NCBI GenBank assembly: GCA_942493075.1
Contig: OW818681.1
Span: 5,952,001-6,016,000 of the forward strand
DNA length: 64,000 nt
DNA from: JBBQYD01 sp942493075
Lineage (GTDB): Bacteria; Verrucomicrobiota; Verrucomicrobiia; Limisphaerales; UBA8199
Direction of reading: 5' to 3'
In this document: piece by piece, positions 24,126-33,889 of the stretch
Numbering within the stretch: position 1 is the first letter of the stretch
Layout of the letters: each line of letters opens with the position of its first letter
Program-made: the position numbers and the translations under genes
The notes under the pieces: model-generated
Database searches by the model: none
Seen by the model: the letters and a program-made list of their open reading frames with translations, nothing else
What the model was told of the DNA's origin: nothing

Positions 24126-25373
24126 ATGACGTCCTTCGCCCTAGCCGTCCTTGTGCTCCTGGCTATCAAAGCTGCCGCGCAGTTGGGACTGGAGCTCTGC
24201 AATCGACGGCACGTGCTCGCACATGCGGATAGTATGCCCCAGGCAATCCAGGGGTTCATGGATCAAGAGACCTACCGCAAATCCGTTACGTACACCCTTG
24301 CCAAGAACAAGATCGAACGCCTGGAGATTGCCTGGGATGCACTCATACTCGGGTTGCTGGTTTTTAGCGGGATCTTGCCCTGGCTATACCGTGAGGTTAT
24401 TGGGCGCTGGGGAGGATCTGCATTCATCCTGGCCGGGTATCTCATTGGAGTTGCCCTGATAATCTCGCTCACCGCGCTGCCGTGGAGCTGGTATCACCAG
24501 TTCCGGCTGGAGGAACGTTTCGGATTCAACACCACAACCGTGCGCCTCTGGCTGGTGGACCGTGTGAAAGGCTTCAGCCTGGCAATCCTCTTGGGTTATC
24601 CGCTCGTCTTGTTGATTCTGAAGGTGGTTGAATGGACGGGCAATTCCTGGTGGATATGGAGTTGGGCAGTGCTGCTGGCTTTTCAACTGCTTATGGCCGT
24701 GCTTGCTCCCGCGCTGATCCTGCCGCTGTTTAACAAGTTCACACCGCTGCCGGAGGGTACTCTTAAAGAACGTCTGCTCGGGCTTGCTGAACGCACGCGG
24801 TTCCGCGCCCAAAGCATTCAAGTCATGGATGGCAGCAAGCGTTCACGCCATTCCAACGCGTTCTTCACTGGGTTCGGACGATTTCGCAAGATCGTCCTGT
24901 TCGATACCCTGATCCAACAACTTACTGAATCGGAATTGGAAGCCGTGCTGGCGCATGAAATCGGTCATTATAGGCACAAGCACATTCCCAAAATGCTTTT
25001 AATATCCGCCTGCACCTCGCTAGGCGGGTTTTTCGCACTGTCACTCCTGGCTCAGGCTTCGTGGTTCGCGCCTGCGTTCGGCTTTCCACCAGGCAGCCTC
25101 GTGCCGTCCCTCCTTTTGTTCGTGCTCCTTTCGGGTCTGGTGACCTTTTGGTTTTCACCTTTGTCCAACCTGTGGTCGAGGAAGAACGAGTACGAAGCCG
25201 ATGCCTATGCCGCCGATGTCATGGGTTCGCCTCAAGACCTGGTGGGCGCTCTGCGCAAGCTGACGGAAAAAAACCTCAGCAACCTCACCCCGCATCCGGC
25301 TTACAGCACCTTCTACTACTCGCACCCGACGTTGCTGGAGAGGGAGGCGGCGCTTCGCGTTGGAAAGGCCTGA
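24126..25373 (+). CDS. M48-family membrane metalloprotease (Ste24/CAAX protease-like)
   Basis: 415 residues with several transmembrane helices (about 5-20, 70-90, 95-120, 150-170, 180-205, 290-320 and 325-350). The zinc site HEIGH is at 277-281 and the third ligand is Glu357 in NEYEADAYA. The arrangement and the RSRHSNAFFTGFGRFRKIVLFD block match Ste24-type endopeptidases. In eukaryotes these trim prenylated proteins; in bacteria they are thought to clear misfolded membrane proteins. The substrate here is unknown. It is divergent from the YebC gene, with an 86-base gap. Confidence 0.92.
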   Translation: MTSFALAVLVLLAIKAAAQLGLELCNRRHVLAHADSMPQAIQGFMDQETYRKSVTYTLAKNKIERLEIAWDALILGLLVFSGILPWLYREVIGRWGGSAFILAGYLIGVALIISLTALPWSWYHQFRLEERFGFNTTTVRLWLVDRVKGFSLAILLGYPLVLLILKVVEWTGNSWWIWSWAVLLAFQLLMAVLAPALILPLFNKFTPLPEGTLKERLLGLAERTRFRAQSIQVMDGSKRSRHSNAFFTGFGRFRKIVLFDTLIQQLTESELEAVLAHEIGHYRHKHIPKMLLISACTSLGGFFALSLLAQASWFAPAFGFPPGSLVPSLLLFVLLSGLVTFWFSPLSNLWSRKNEYEADAYAADVMGSPQDLVGALRKLTEKNLSNLTPHPAYSTFYYSHPTLLEREAALRVGKA

Positions 25374-25495
25374 GTCCTGTAATGTTTTGCGGAATTGTTT
25401 GCCAGTTCCTGCCCCGTAGCGCATGTTGGGGATTGCTTAGATGGTGGCTTTTCGGCCGGGAAGTTTCTTGCAGTTAACGTTAAACCGAGCGATTT

Positions 25496-27910
25496 ATGAT
25501 AAAGAGCTCTCGCGTGCAGACGTGCATTCTTGTGATAGCCTTGGGATTTCTCTGGGGTTCCTTCCTGCCAACGGCCTGTTCGGGCGTTCCCTACGACCCT
25601 GCCGAAGCACAAATGTTGCGGGCGTTTTTGCAGTGCGAATCCATGATGAAGGGCAAGAGCAATGCCGAGCTGCTCGGGGCCGACCCGGATGACCCGTCTA
25701 CATGGCCGGGTGTTGCGTGGGTAGATTATGACCCCTACGTAAACCCTGGTGAACCGCGGATCTCGCTGCCGTATAAACACGTTTTGAACATTGATATAAG
25801 AGGGAGTCTTGCCGGGGCTGTTGACATTAGCGGCTTCCCCTACTTGCACGTTTGCTGGATCGTTAATTCCCCGGGAACCGTCGGGAAACGCGGCAATTAC
25901 ACCTCGATACGCGTTCTGAATAATCCCAAATTGAAGAGCGTTTATCTCGACTATATGGAGGTGAGCGCGGTGGAGATAGGCGGCAACCCCAGCATGGAGA
26001 GCGCCTATTTTCGAAGCTCCAGGATCGGCGTGTTGAACTTGAGCGCACCAGGCTTGCGCCTGTTGGGAACGAGCACTCTGGGGAGCTCCCCGCTTAGCTT
26101 GGCCGCCTATCCTGAACTGATCGGGTTGGATTTGGACAGCATCGAGAATATCACCACACTCGATGTGACTGGTTGCCCGAAACTGGAGGTGCTTTCCGCC
26201 GCGTACATGAAGAACATGCGGGGCGTCCGGTTGGGTGGCATGCAGAATCTCGTTTCGGTCTCGTTCCGCAACGATTGGGATCTTGAGAGCCTCGATCTTC
26301 GGGGTGCGCCCAAGTTGGACCACCTGGAAAGCGTCGAAAACTACGCGCTAACCAACCTGCTGGTGGGCAACAACCCTCAGCTTGCCTCGGTGGAGGTGAC
26401 CGGGAATAGCTCCCTCACGACCCTCGCATTAAACAATCTGCCGTTGTTGAATGTCATTCGTTGCCACGGCAATGAAGCCCTGAGGGAGTTGCTGGTGCAA
26501 GGCGACCCCAAACTTGCCGATATGTTTTGCCAGGGAAACGCACTCGAGTCGTTGGATGTTTCGGGTGCTCCCGCACTGATTAGTTTGATAGCGACCGGCA
26601 ATGAATTAACGCAGTTCAATGCCGCGGGCGTGCAATTCACCAATCTTTCTTTGAGCCTGAATAAGTTGCAGACCATCACGGCGAATGTGATGGGCCATCA
26701 GATCAGCGCTTCGGCTTACCGGGGTGGTGGTTATGTTAACCTTGACGCCTCCTGGGACGTCGAAGATCCATCCACGACCTTCATGAGCTTTGATTACGAG
26801 GGATTGCCGGAGCCCAGAAATACCAAGCTGATTACAACCGAGGGCACAGGGCTGCCATCCGGCTATACCTGGAAGGACCGGTTTCCGGTTTCCGGCGACG
26901 TGAATGCCACGTTCTATTTTGGAGCTGTGGTCACACTCATGTCCTATTACGCAAGGGTGGAGGATAATCCCTGGGGTGAGTGGTTTGGCACCGCCAACCC
27001 CATTGTTCCCAGGGTGGGTGATCCCATTGGCCTGATAACTCCACCTGCACGCGAAGGCTATGTGTGCCAGGGATGGTATACGGACGAGGCTTTGACTCAG
27101 GAGTGGGATCTGGAGCATGCCATCCTGGAAGGCGAAATGACCTTGTACCCCAACTGGATTGGCGAGGGAGTGCCGATGGTGGTCTCAGTCAAACGGCGTG
27201 ATCCTTTGAGCGAAACGATCGCGACGAACAAGGTGGTCTACCGAGTCCAGTTCAGCGAAGTGGTTTCCGGCGTCGATGTTTCGGATTTCACGCTGACCAC
27301 GACCGGCACAGCCGCCGGGCACATCGCTCAGGCGTCCTCCTACCAAGGCATGAGTATCGACGTTCTGGCCGACTCGATTTCCGGCAGCGGCACTCTACGC
27401 CTGGATGTCAAACCGACCGGCACTCAAATCTTAGATGTCGAAGGCAATGCTCTGGCACTCGGCTATGCCAGGGGTGAGACTTATAAGGTGGGTTCTGACA
27501 GCACGAATGCACTTACCTCGTTTCTCCAGGACCATGGGATTGATCCAAGCTCAGCAGCGGGAGCATCGGGGGCCGATCCTGACAAGGATGGCATCATCAA
27601 TGTTATGGAATTCGTCCTGAATGGTGATCCCTCCGTGCCCGATGCCGGAGTCAAACCCTCGGCACAGTACCGCGAGGAAGGGGCGTCCTCGCTATTCGCT
27701 TACAGCTATAACTGCACCACGGCGGCGCGGGAAGCGTATCGCATCTATGCTCAGTATTCGGCTGATCTTCTCAACTGGCAGGACGCTGTGAATGGACAGA
27801 ACGGAGTGACGATTACCGAGAAGACCACGGCGGTGGGAAAGGCCGTGACGACAAGTTTTACTGCCGCAGACCGGAAACTGTTCGTTCGCCTGTGCGCGGA
27901 ACCAAAGTAA
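25496..27910 (+). CDS. Secreted leucine-rich-repeat-like protein with InlB B-type repeat
   Basis: 804 residues. Signal peptide at about 1-30 (MIKSSRVQTCILVIALGFLW). Residues ~90-420 are irregular leucine-rich-like repeats with recurring LxxLdvsgxPxL patterns (TLDVTGCPKLEVLSA, SLDLRGAPKLDHLE). About 475-560 resembles an InlB B-repeat/Flg_new unit (REGYVCQGWYTDEALTQEWD and TLYPNW). An Ig-like segment follows (~562-660), then a Ca-binding type stretch DPDKDGIINVMEFVLNGD, and a C-terminal domain common in Verrucomicrobia exported proteins. It is likely cell-surface or secreted and involved in adhesion or protein binding; the ligand is unknown. No operon partner is evident. Confidence 0.75.
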   Translation: MIKSSRVQTCILVIALGFLWGSFLPTACSGVPYDPAEAQMLRAFLQCESMMKGKSNAELLGADPDDPSTWPGVAWVDYDPYVNPGEPRISLPYKHVLNIDIRGSLAGAVDISGFPYLHVCWIVNSPGTVGKRGNYTSIRVLNNPKLKSVYLDYMEVSAVEIGGNPSMESAYFRSSRIGVLNLSAPGLRLLGTSTLGSSPLSLAAYPELIGLDLDSIENITTLDVTGCPKLEVLSAAYMKNMRGVRLGGMQNLVSVSFRNDWDLESLDLRGAPKLDHLESVENYALTNLLVGNNPQLASVEVTGNSSLTTLALNNLPLLNVIRCHGNEALRELLVQGDPKLADMFCQGNALESLDVSGAPALISLIATGNELTQFNAAGVQFTNLSLSLNKLQTITANVMGHQISASAYRGGGYVNLDASWDVEDPSTTFMSFDYEGLPEPRNTKLITTEGTGLPSGYTWKDRFPVSGDVNATFYFGAVVTLMSYYARVEDNPWGEWFGTANPIVPRVGDPIGLITPPAREGYVCQGWYTDEALTQEWDLEHAILEGEMTLYPNWIGEGVPMVVSVKRRDPLSETIATNKVVYRVQFSEVVSGVDVSDFTLTTTGTAAGHIAQASSYQGMSIDVLADSISGSGTLRLDVKPTGTQILDVEGNALALGYARGETYKVGSDSTNALTSFLQDHGIDPSSAAGASGADPDKDGIINVMEFVLNGDPSVPDAGVKPSAQYREEGASSLFAYSYNCTTAAREAYRIYAQYSADLLNWQDAVNGQNGVTITEKTTAVGKAVTTSFTAADRKLFVRLCAEPK

Positions 27911-28045
27911 TACCCGGCTCGGTTGCTTCAACGACTGGTAATGCAAAGGCGGCGTGCGGAACGCCACTACCTCAAACCTGACAGGCTGAGCTTCGTAAAT
28001 TTTCTCGGAATGCGAGGAACATTGTCGTACTACTTTCGAGAGTTC

Positions 28046-30448
28046 ATGAAGAAACCTTTTCCCTTTTTGGTTTGGTTACTAATCGCACTGGCTGGAGCGT
28101 GGGCTTATTACACGATCGCCTTCCATCGGCACGAGCCGCTAAACTCGGTATTCATCCTCATCGCCGCCCTTTGCACCTATGCAATCGGCTACCGCTTTTA
28201 TTCCAAGTGGATTGCCGCCCGCGTGCTCACGCTCAACGATCGGCGCTCCACTCCTTGCGAGGTCCACGATGACGGCAAGGATTTCGTCAAAACCAACAAA
28301 TGGATCGTGTTCGGACACCATTTTGCGGCGATCTCCGGTCCGGGGCCACTCGTGGGGCCGGTACTGGCCGCTCAATTCGGTTATTTACCCGGCACTCTTT
28401 GGATTTTGATCGGTGTGGTGCTCGGCGGAGCTGTTCAAGATTTCGTGGTGCTCTTTTGTTCGTTGCGGCGCGATGGCCGATCTCTGGGGCAGATGGTGAA
28501 GGATGAGCTTAACACAGTTGCGGGAGCTATTGCATTGGCCGCCATTCTCCTGATCATGATCATTCTCCTGGCGGTGCTTGCGCTTGTGGTTGTCAAAGCC
28601 CTCGCCGAAAGCCCTTGGGGCGTGTTCACCGTGGGCGCCACGATCCCGATCGCCATGTTCATGGGCTGCTACCTTCGTTTCGGGCGCATTGGAAAAGTGA
28701 TGGAGGCCTCGGTGCTCGGCATTGTGCTTTTACTGCTGGCTGTGTGGGGCGGAAAACATGTGCATGAACACGCGCAATTGTCCCAGTTGTTCAGCCTGAA
28801 AGACATCAACCTGGCCTGGGCGATCATTCTTTACGGTTTAGCTGCCAGCGTGCTGCCCGTATGGTTGTTGCTCGCGCCGCGGGATTACCTCAGCACTTTC
28901 ATGAAGCTCGGCACCATCTTCGCCCTGGCGCTCGGTATCTTTGTCGTGCTCCCGGACCTCCATATGCCTGCGCTTTCACGCTTCACAGATGGCTCGGGTC
29001 TTGTTCTTGCCGGGAAGGTCTTCCCATTCTGTTTCATCACGATTGCTTGCGGCGCCATTTCCGGGTTCCACACGCTCATTGCCAGCGGTACAACGCCGAA
29101 GTTACTCACCCGCGAGAGTTACGCCCGGCCGGTCGGTTATGGTGCCATGTGTCTTGAATCGCTTGTCGCGATCATGGCCATGATCGCTGCCTGCACGCTC
29201 GATCCCGGGGTTTACCTGAGCATGAACATCAAGGGTGACCCGACCGCAATCGTGGAGAAAGTCTCCAGCCTTGGCTTTCCTGTTACCCAGGCGCATATGA
29301 ATGAGCTGGCGGAGAAGATTGGAGAGAACAGCCTCTTCGGTCGGACGGGCGGCGCCGCAACGCTCGCGGTGGGGATGGCGGAAATCTTCTCCAAAGCCGT
29401 GGGCAGCCGGTTTGTCGATCTCTGGTATCATTTCGCGATCATGTTTGAGGCTTTGTTCATCCTGACAACGATCGATGCCGGGACCCGAGTGGGCCGCTAT
29501 CTCCTGCAGGATGTGCTGGGCCATTTGTGGAAGCCTTTGGGACAAACCACCAATGTTGGCGCAAACATTTTCGCGAGCGTGCTGATGGTAGCAGGCTGGG
29601 GTTATTTCCTGGTGCAAGGGGTGCGTGATCCGCTGGGGGGGGTCAATTCCCTTTGGCCACTGTTCGGGATCGCCAATCAAATGCTAGCCGCCATTGCGTT
29701 GTGCCTGGGCACAACCATCATCCTGAAGCTTGCCTTAAAATCCGAGCCTGATCCTGTAGCGCCCGGCACAGCAACTCAGGGCGTATTGAAGCGTCACCCG
29801 AGCATGGCGCTGATCACTTTCATCCCTCTGGTCTGGCTCATTGCGGTAACGTTTACCGCAGGGATACAAAAAATATGGCACTCGGATGTGCGCATCGGCT
29901 TTCTCTCTCAAGCGAAGGTCCTCCAGGACAAGTATCCGTCATTGACCGAGGCTCTTGCGCAAGCCCAAACGAATGGTGATTCACAGGCGATTGCCGCTGC
30001 GGAAAAGGCGATTAAAACCAACCGCGTCCTGCGGTTCAACAACATACTCGATGCCGTGATTGCGGGCATCTTTCTGCTCCTCGTCAGTTTTATCCTCGTT
30101 CTGAGTATCCGGGAATGGATAGCTCTGTTGCGCCGCTCCCGACCGGTGCGATTGTATGAAACAGAGCCGGTTTGGCTGCCAGGCTATGCGGTTGCCGAAA
30201 CCAGCCACTTGAAAACGGTCAGCACCGCTGGGTTGGCGCTGGCGCTGGCGCGCGAACTCTCCGGTGAAGCCCGGATGGATCGCGACCGTGAGATGGCGCT
30301 GGTGCCCACTCCGGCCTGCCACACAGAATTGGCGGGTGCCTGCTGTGGCTTTGGACCAGTCGCTGACCCCGGCAGCCGGGAAGCTGAGGCTGAGCGGTAT
30401 GTTCGTATTACGGAAGAGCGCTTTAAAGGTGTGCGCCGTTGCTGCTGA
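28046..30448 (+). CDS. cstA: Carbon starvation protein CstA (peptide/pyruvate transporter family)
   Basis: 800 residues with many transmembrane helices from residue 7 on. CstA hallmarks include FGHHFAAISGPGPLVGPVLAAQ, LGGAVQDFVVLF and LTTIDAGTRVGRYLLQD. Family members import peptides or pyruvate during carbon limitation. The ATG at 28046 gives MKKPFPFLVWLLIAL; the upstream open frame is not family-like. The C-terminal ~60 residues are cytosolic and Cys-rich (CHTELAGACCGFGP, final RRCC), which I do not recall from characterised CstA. nadD starts 9 bases downstream, possibly co-transcribed. Confidence 0.94.
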   Translation: MKKPFPFLVWLLIALAGAWAYYTIAFHRHEPLNSVFILIAALCTYAIGYRFYSKWIAARVLTLNDRRSTPCEVHDDGKDFVKTNKWIVFGHHFAAISGPGPLVGPVLAAQFGYLPGTLWILIGVVLGGAVQDFVVLFCSLRRDGRSLGQMVKDELNTVAGAIALAAILLIMIILLAVLALVVVKALAESPWGVFTVGATIPIAMFMGCYLRFGRIGKVMEASVLGIVLLLLAVWGGKHVHEHAQLSQLFSLKDINLAWAIILYGLAASVLPVWLLLAPRDYLSTFMKLGTIFALALGIFVVLPDLHMPALSRFTDGSGLVLAGKVFPFCFITIACGAISGFHTLIASGTTPKLLTRESYARPVGYGAMCLESLVAIMAMIAACTLDPGVYLSMNIKGDPTAIVEKVSSLGFPVTQAHMNELAEKIGENSLFGRTGGAATLAVGMAEIFSKAVGSRFVDLWYHFAIMFEALFILTTIDAGTRVGRYLLQDVLGHLWKPLGQTTNVGANIFASVLMVAGWGYFLVQGVRDPLGGVNSLWPLFGIANQMLAAIALCLGTTIILKLALKSEPDPVAPGTATQGVLKRHPSMALITFIPLVWLIAVTFTAGIQKIWHSDVRIGFLSQAKVLQDKYPSLTEALAQAQTNGDSQAIAAAEKAIKTNRVLRFNNILDAVIAGIFLLLVSFILVLSIREWIALLRRSRPVRLYETEPVWLPGYAVAETSHLKTVSTAGLALALARELSGEARMDRDREMALVPTPACHTELAGACCGFGPVADPGSREAEAERYVRITEERFKGVRRCC

Positions 30449-30456
30449 TCAAGTTC

Positions 30457-31029
30457 ATGAACCTGTGTTTATATGGTGGATCATTCGATCCGGTGCATAT
30501 TGGCCACCTGCTCGTGGCTCATGCCGCGCGCGAAGAGGCGTCTCTGGACCGGCTTACCTTCATTCCCGCCGCCCAATCCCCCTTCAAGCCCGGGCGTCAG
30601 ATGGCGCCGCCGGAAACACGGTGCCAGTTGCTAAGATTAGCCCTTGCGGGGTTACCGTGGGCGACGGTTGATGATCAGGAAATCAAGCGGGGCGGAGTTT
30701 CCTACACGATCGATACCGTCCGCTCGGTTGCCGACGCGCACCCGAATGCGCGGCTCTTTTACCTGGTTGGGGCCGATCAAGCTGTGCTGCTGCCTCACTG
30801 GCGGCAGGCTGAGGAACTCGCTGAGCGGTTGGAGTTCCTCGTCATTCCACGGCCCGGGGAGCCCGTTCCGGTGTTGCCTCCACCGTTCCGCGGGCAGGTC
30901 CTCAGAGGCACCCCCATCCAGATTTCCTCGTCCTTGATCCGGCAACGAATCGCCGCCAATCAGTCCGCCGGACACCTCCTCCCGCCCGGTGTGGGGGAGG
31001 CTATCGTAAACAATCGGCTTTATCTTTAG
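30457..31029 (+). CDS. nadD: Nicotinate-nucleotide adenylyltransferase
   Basis: 190 residues. It adenylates nicotinate mononucleotide from ATP in NAD synthesis. The nucleotidyltransferase signature GGSFDPVHIGHLLVA (HxGH), PHWRQAEEL-type central block and ISSSLIRQRI near the C-terminus are all present. The ATG at 30457 gives the family start MNLCLYGGSFDP; a TTG at 30439 overlapping cstA is a less likely alternative. rsfS follows 26 bases later, the usual nadD-rsfS pairing. Confidence 0.95.
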   Translation: MNLCLYGGSFDPVHIGHLLVAHAAREEASLDRLTFIPAAQSPFKPGRQMAPPETRCQLLRLALAGLPWATVDDQEIKRGGVSYTIDTVRSVADAHPNARLFYLVGADQAVLLPHWRQAEELAERLEFLVIPRPGEPVPVLPPPFRGQVLRGTPIQISSSLIRQRIAANQSAGHLLPPGVGEAIVNNRLYL

Positions 31030-31055
31030 CCCGCTATGGGCCATCGTTTCCCCAG

Positions 31056-31427
31056 ATGGATTCGAGAAAACTCGCTTTGCTCTGCCGCGAACTGGCTGAT
31101 AACCGAAAAGCTGAAAACATCACCGTGCTCGACATGCGTGACCTGTCGTCGGTGACGGATTACTTTGTCATTGCCTCGGGCACAAGCGAGCCGCACCTGC
31201 GCGCCATTGTGGATGAGATCACGGAAAAGCTCCGTGAAGACCACGATGTGGCTCCGCGCGCGATAGATGGAACCCTGCAAGCCGCATGGGTGGTGCTCGA
31301 TTTCTTTGATGTCATCGTTCACGTCATGCGCGCCGATGTGCGCGACCGGTATGATTTGGAAACGCTCTGGGGCGATGCGCCAAGAGTAAAGACCCGCAAG
31401 CGCACGGTAAAGGCCAAGGCGGCGTAG
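31056..31427 (+). CDS. rsfS: Ribosomal silencing factor RsfS
   Basis: 123 residues. RsfS (YbeB/DUF143 family) binds L14 on the 50S subunit and blocks subunit joining during starvation. Family features: ENITVLDMRDLSSVTDYFVI, SEPHLRAIVDEI and DVIVHVMRADVRDRYDLE. The last ~15 residues are a Lys/Arg-rich tail (RKRTVKAKAA). It follows nadD in the order seen in many bacteria. A GACGGCT/AGCCGTC hairpin (about 31499-31518) lies downstream but lacks a T run. Confidence 0.94.
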   Translation: MDSRKLALLCRELADNRKAENITVLDMRDLSSVTDYFVIASGTSEPHLRAIVDEITEKLREDHDVAPRAIDGTLQAAWVVLDFFDVIVHVMRADVRDRYDLETLWGDAPRVKTRKRTVKAKAA

Positions 31428-31582
31428 TATTCACTACATCGCCCCCTTTCCTAAAAGAATCGCGCTTATCCGCCGCAACCCTTCTCTCGTGCCTTTCAGA
31501 CGGCTTCCTTGAGCCGTCCGCCCCCAAAGGCCCTCTCAGTCCATGAGTTGCACCGTAACCCGGGTAACCCACGCGCCGGTGC

Positions 31583-31885
31583 TTAACCTTTTTCGGTTTC
31601 CTCGGCTTCTTTTAAAGGAATAGCGTTTGACGCTTCCAACATCGCCTGGATTACACGCTGGAAATCCTCCAACCCGGGGGCTGGGATGATGATGGTATCC
31701 CTGCGGCCGCTGACATCTTCGGTGATGCGCAGGAAACGCCCGCGTGGATTCTCTTTTAAAGTGAATACAAAGGTCTTCCGCTCGATCTGAACCTTATCGG
31801 TCCGGAGCGTGTCTTCATTTACGGGCGGACGGGGAACGCCAAAATGGCGATGCCCGTACGGCGAAGGTCGTTCATTTGAAATCAT
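31583..31885 (-). CDS. PUR-family (DUF3276) nucleic-acid-binding protein
   Basis: 100 residues. The core DKVQIERKTFVFTLKENPRG and RFLRITEDVSGRRDTIIIPA followed by FQRVIQAMLEA matches the bacterial Pur-alpha-like DUF3276 fold, a small whirly beta-alpha nucleic-acid-binding protein. The first ~25 residues are a Pro/His-rich tail. It is monocistronic on the minus strand, convergent with rsfS. Family known, cellular role not established. Confidence 0.8.
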   Translation of the reverse strand: MISNERPSPYGHRHFGVPRPPVNEDTLRTDKVQIERKTFVFTLKENPRGRFLRITEDVSGRRDTIIIPAPGLEDFQRVIQAMLEASNAIPLKEAEETEKG

Positions 31886-31962
31886 ACTACTTAGCCCAGT
31901 GAAAAAGAGCTGCTGGGAGAGCCGCCCTTCCTCCCATCAAACTCTTCGAATACGATAATTTG

Positions 31963-32541
31963 TCAACCTCTGAATTTGGCAGCGGGGACAAACCGCGCCG
32001 GATCGGGGGGGTTGGCCGTTCGCCACAGGTAAACACCTAAGCAGCCGACCATTATGAATTGAAAGGAACGGGACATGACATTCCAGGCTGTATAGGCGCG
32101 CCTGGCGGCCTCGCGTTGGTCCGGACGCACCCGGGCAACGAAGGCGGTGCGGTGGAGATCCTTGAGGTGAGATTGTAAAATAAAATCTTCCAAACCCCCA
32201 AGCAGCGTCAGTCCAAGTAGCATCACCACCCATACACGTCGCGGGTTCTTGCCCAAATACACCCATTCCGTTGCCATATGCATCAGCGCTATCACAGAGC
32301 AGATCAGGTGCAACGCATAGTATTTCCCTGCTATCAGGTGATAGACCGAGACTGAAAAATAAGGGAAATTGCGCGGACCCAGCAACGAGCCCATCGCCTC
32401 GGATGTGGCCACCGGGGCGGCCGCAAAGGCGAAGAACACCGCGGCACCGAACCAGATCGCGGCGTTGATCAGCCCTACGAGTCGCAAAAACCCTATCACA
32501 AGGTTGTTACCGTAGGGAAAAGCCCCCTTAATGCCAAGCAT
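31963..32541 (-). CDS. Four-helix membrane protein, DUF4149/TMEM205-like
   Basis: 192 residues with four predicted transmembrane segments (about 12-40, 65-90, 105-125 and 165-185). AAIWFGAAVFFAFAAAPV and the following FPYFSVSVYHLIAGKYYALH resemble the DUF4149 domain of small bacterial membrane proteins. The start is uncertain: an in-frame ATG at 32592 adds 17 polar residues, and I prefer 32541. Divergent from ald across about 60 bases. No function is assigned. Confidence 0.7.
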   Translation of the reverse strand: MLGIKGAFPYGNNLVIGFLRLVGLINAAIWFGAAVFFAFAAAPVATSEAMGSLLGPRNFPYFSVSVYHLIAGKYYALHLICSVIALMHMATEWVYLGKNPRRVWVVMLLGLTLLGGLEDFILQSHLKDLHRTAFVARVRPDQREAARRAYTAWNVMSRSFQFIMVGCLGVYLWRTANPPDPARFVPAAKFRG

Positions 32542-32604
32542 TCTCGGTGTCGATATGTCACAAAACATTTGACACTTTGCGTTTCTGTTCAAAACTCAGC
32601 GGAT

Positions 32605-33711
32605 ATGATTATCGGGTTGCCTAAGGAGATTAAGGACCAGGAATTTCGCGTAGCTCTGCTGCCCTCCGGCGTTTACCAACTGGTGCGCCGCGGACATCAG
32701 GTAATTGTCGAGCGCGACGCAGGCGCTGGCTCCGGCTACCCCGACCAGGATTACGAGCAAGCCGGGGCTACCATGGTCGCGGACCATGCCGCTGTGTTTG
32801 CCAAGGCTGACCTGATCATCAAGGTGAAGGAACCCCTGCCTTCTGAATACCCGCTCCTGCGCCAGGGGCAGATTCTTTTCACTTACCTGCACCTCGCCCC
32901 GAGCAAATCCCTTACGGAAGCTCTTGTAAAATCCGGTGTTACCGGCATTGCTTACGAAACGATCGAAGTGAACCGGCGTCTGCCGTTACTCGAACCGATG
33001 AGCGAGATCGCTGGCCGCATGTCCATCCTGGTGGGTGGCTATTACCTTGCAAAGCACTATCAAGGAAGCGGCGTGCTGCTGGGCGGTGTGCCCGGAGTGT
33101 TGCCTGGAAAGGTGGTCGTGCTTGGCGGTGGTGCCTCCGGTATCAACGCCGCCAGAATGGCCCAGGGGCTCGGTGCAGATGTCACTATCCTGGAAGTGGA
33201 TTTGGAACGGATGCGTTTCCTGGACATCACCCTTCATACTGCCCATACCCTTTACTCAAGCGAGGCGCACCTGATGGAGTTGTTGCCCTCGGTGGACCTG
33301 CTTGTCGGTGCAGTGCTTGTGCCCGGGGCTAAAGCGCCGAAACTCATCAATCGCGCCATGCTCCGTCGCATGCGGCCCGGCAGCGTGCTCGTTGATATTG
33401 CCATCGACCAGGGTGGATGTGCCGAGACCTCGCGCCCCACAACGCATCAAAACCCGGTGTTTGTTGAGGAAGGTGTCACCCACTACTGCGTGGCCAACAT
33501 GCCCGGCGCTTATGCCCGTACCGCCACCCAGGCGCTGACCAATGTCACGTACCGTTATCTCGAAATCCTCGCGGATTCCGTCTTGGCCGAAGCTTGCCAG
33601 CGCCAACCGGCCCTCATTGGCGGCATCAACGTGATGAACGGCAAGGTGACCCATAAGGCGGTAGCCGAAGCCCACGGGATGGAGTATACGCCAGTGACGC
33701 AATTGACTTGA
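32605..33711 (+). CDS. ald: Alanine dehydrogenase
   Basis: 368 residues, the normal length. NAD-dependent interconversion of alanine with pyruvate and ammonia, cytosolic. MIIGLPKEIKDQEFRVALLP at the start, catalytic Lys in IIKVKEPLPSEY, catalytic His in FTYLHLAPSK, and the Rossmann motif VVLGGGASGINAARMAQGLGA are clear. The ATG at 32605 gives the family start; an upstream in-frame ATG (32569) adds non-family residues. No Lrp-type regulator is adjacent. Confidence 0.96.
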   Translation: MIIGLPKEIKDQEFRVALLPSGVYQLVRRGHQVIVERDAGAGSGYPDQDYEQAGATMVADHAAVFAKADLIIKVKEPLPSEYPLLRQGQILFTYLHLAPSKSLTEALVKSGVTGIAYETIEVNRRLPLLEPMSEIAGRMSILVGGYYLAKHYQGSGVLLGGVPGVLPGKVVVLGGGASGINAARMAQGLGADVTILEVDLERMRFLDITLHTAHTLYSSEAHLMELLPSVDLLVGAVLVPGAKAPKLINRAMLRRMRPGSVLVDIAIDQGGCAETSRPTTHQNPVFVEEGVTHYCVANMPGAYARTATQALTNVTYRYLEILADSVLAEACQRQPALIGGINVMNGKVTHKAVAEAHGMEYTPVTQLT

Positions 33712-33889
33712 GAACAGGCCAATCCGTAATGCGTGAAACGCGGGGAGGAGAGAGCGTGAAACGTGAAACGTGAATGTGGTTTGGGAGCTGGACAGTGATG
33801 GAGTGGCTAATACGTAATGCGTGATGCGTAAGGGGATGCCTTCGCTGGCGATAGACACGCCCATATACCAGGCGAAGGCCGTGGCAATT
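33712..33889. other. Repeat-rich intergenic stretch after ald
   Basis: No gene. It contains GTGAAACGTGAAACGTGAA and TACGTAATGCGTGATGCGTAA; similar TACGGATCACGCATTACGG text recurs at 34181-34201, and related sequence (TACGCATCACGCGTAC) lies between the two introns. CCTTCGC/GCGAAGG flank 33838-33878. Confidence 0.45.

Noticed and set aside
31499..31518. Intrinsic terminator of rsfS
   Set aside because: The 7-bp stem is present but no T run follows on the plus strand.
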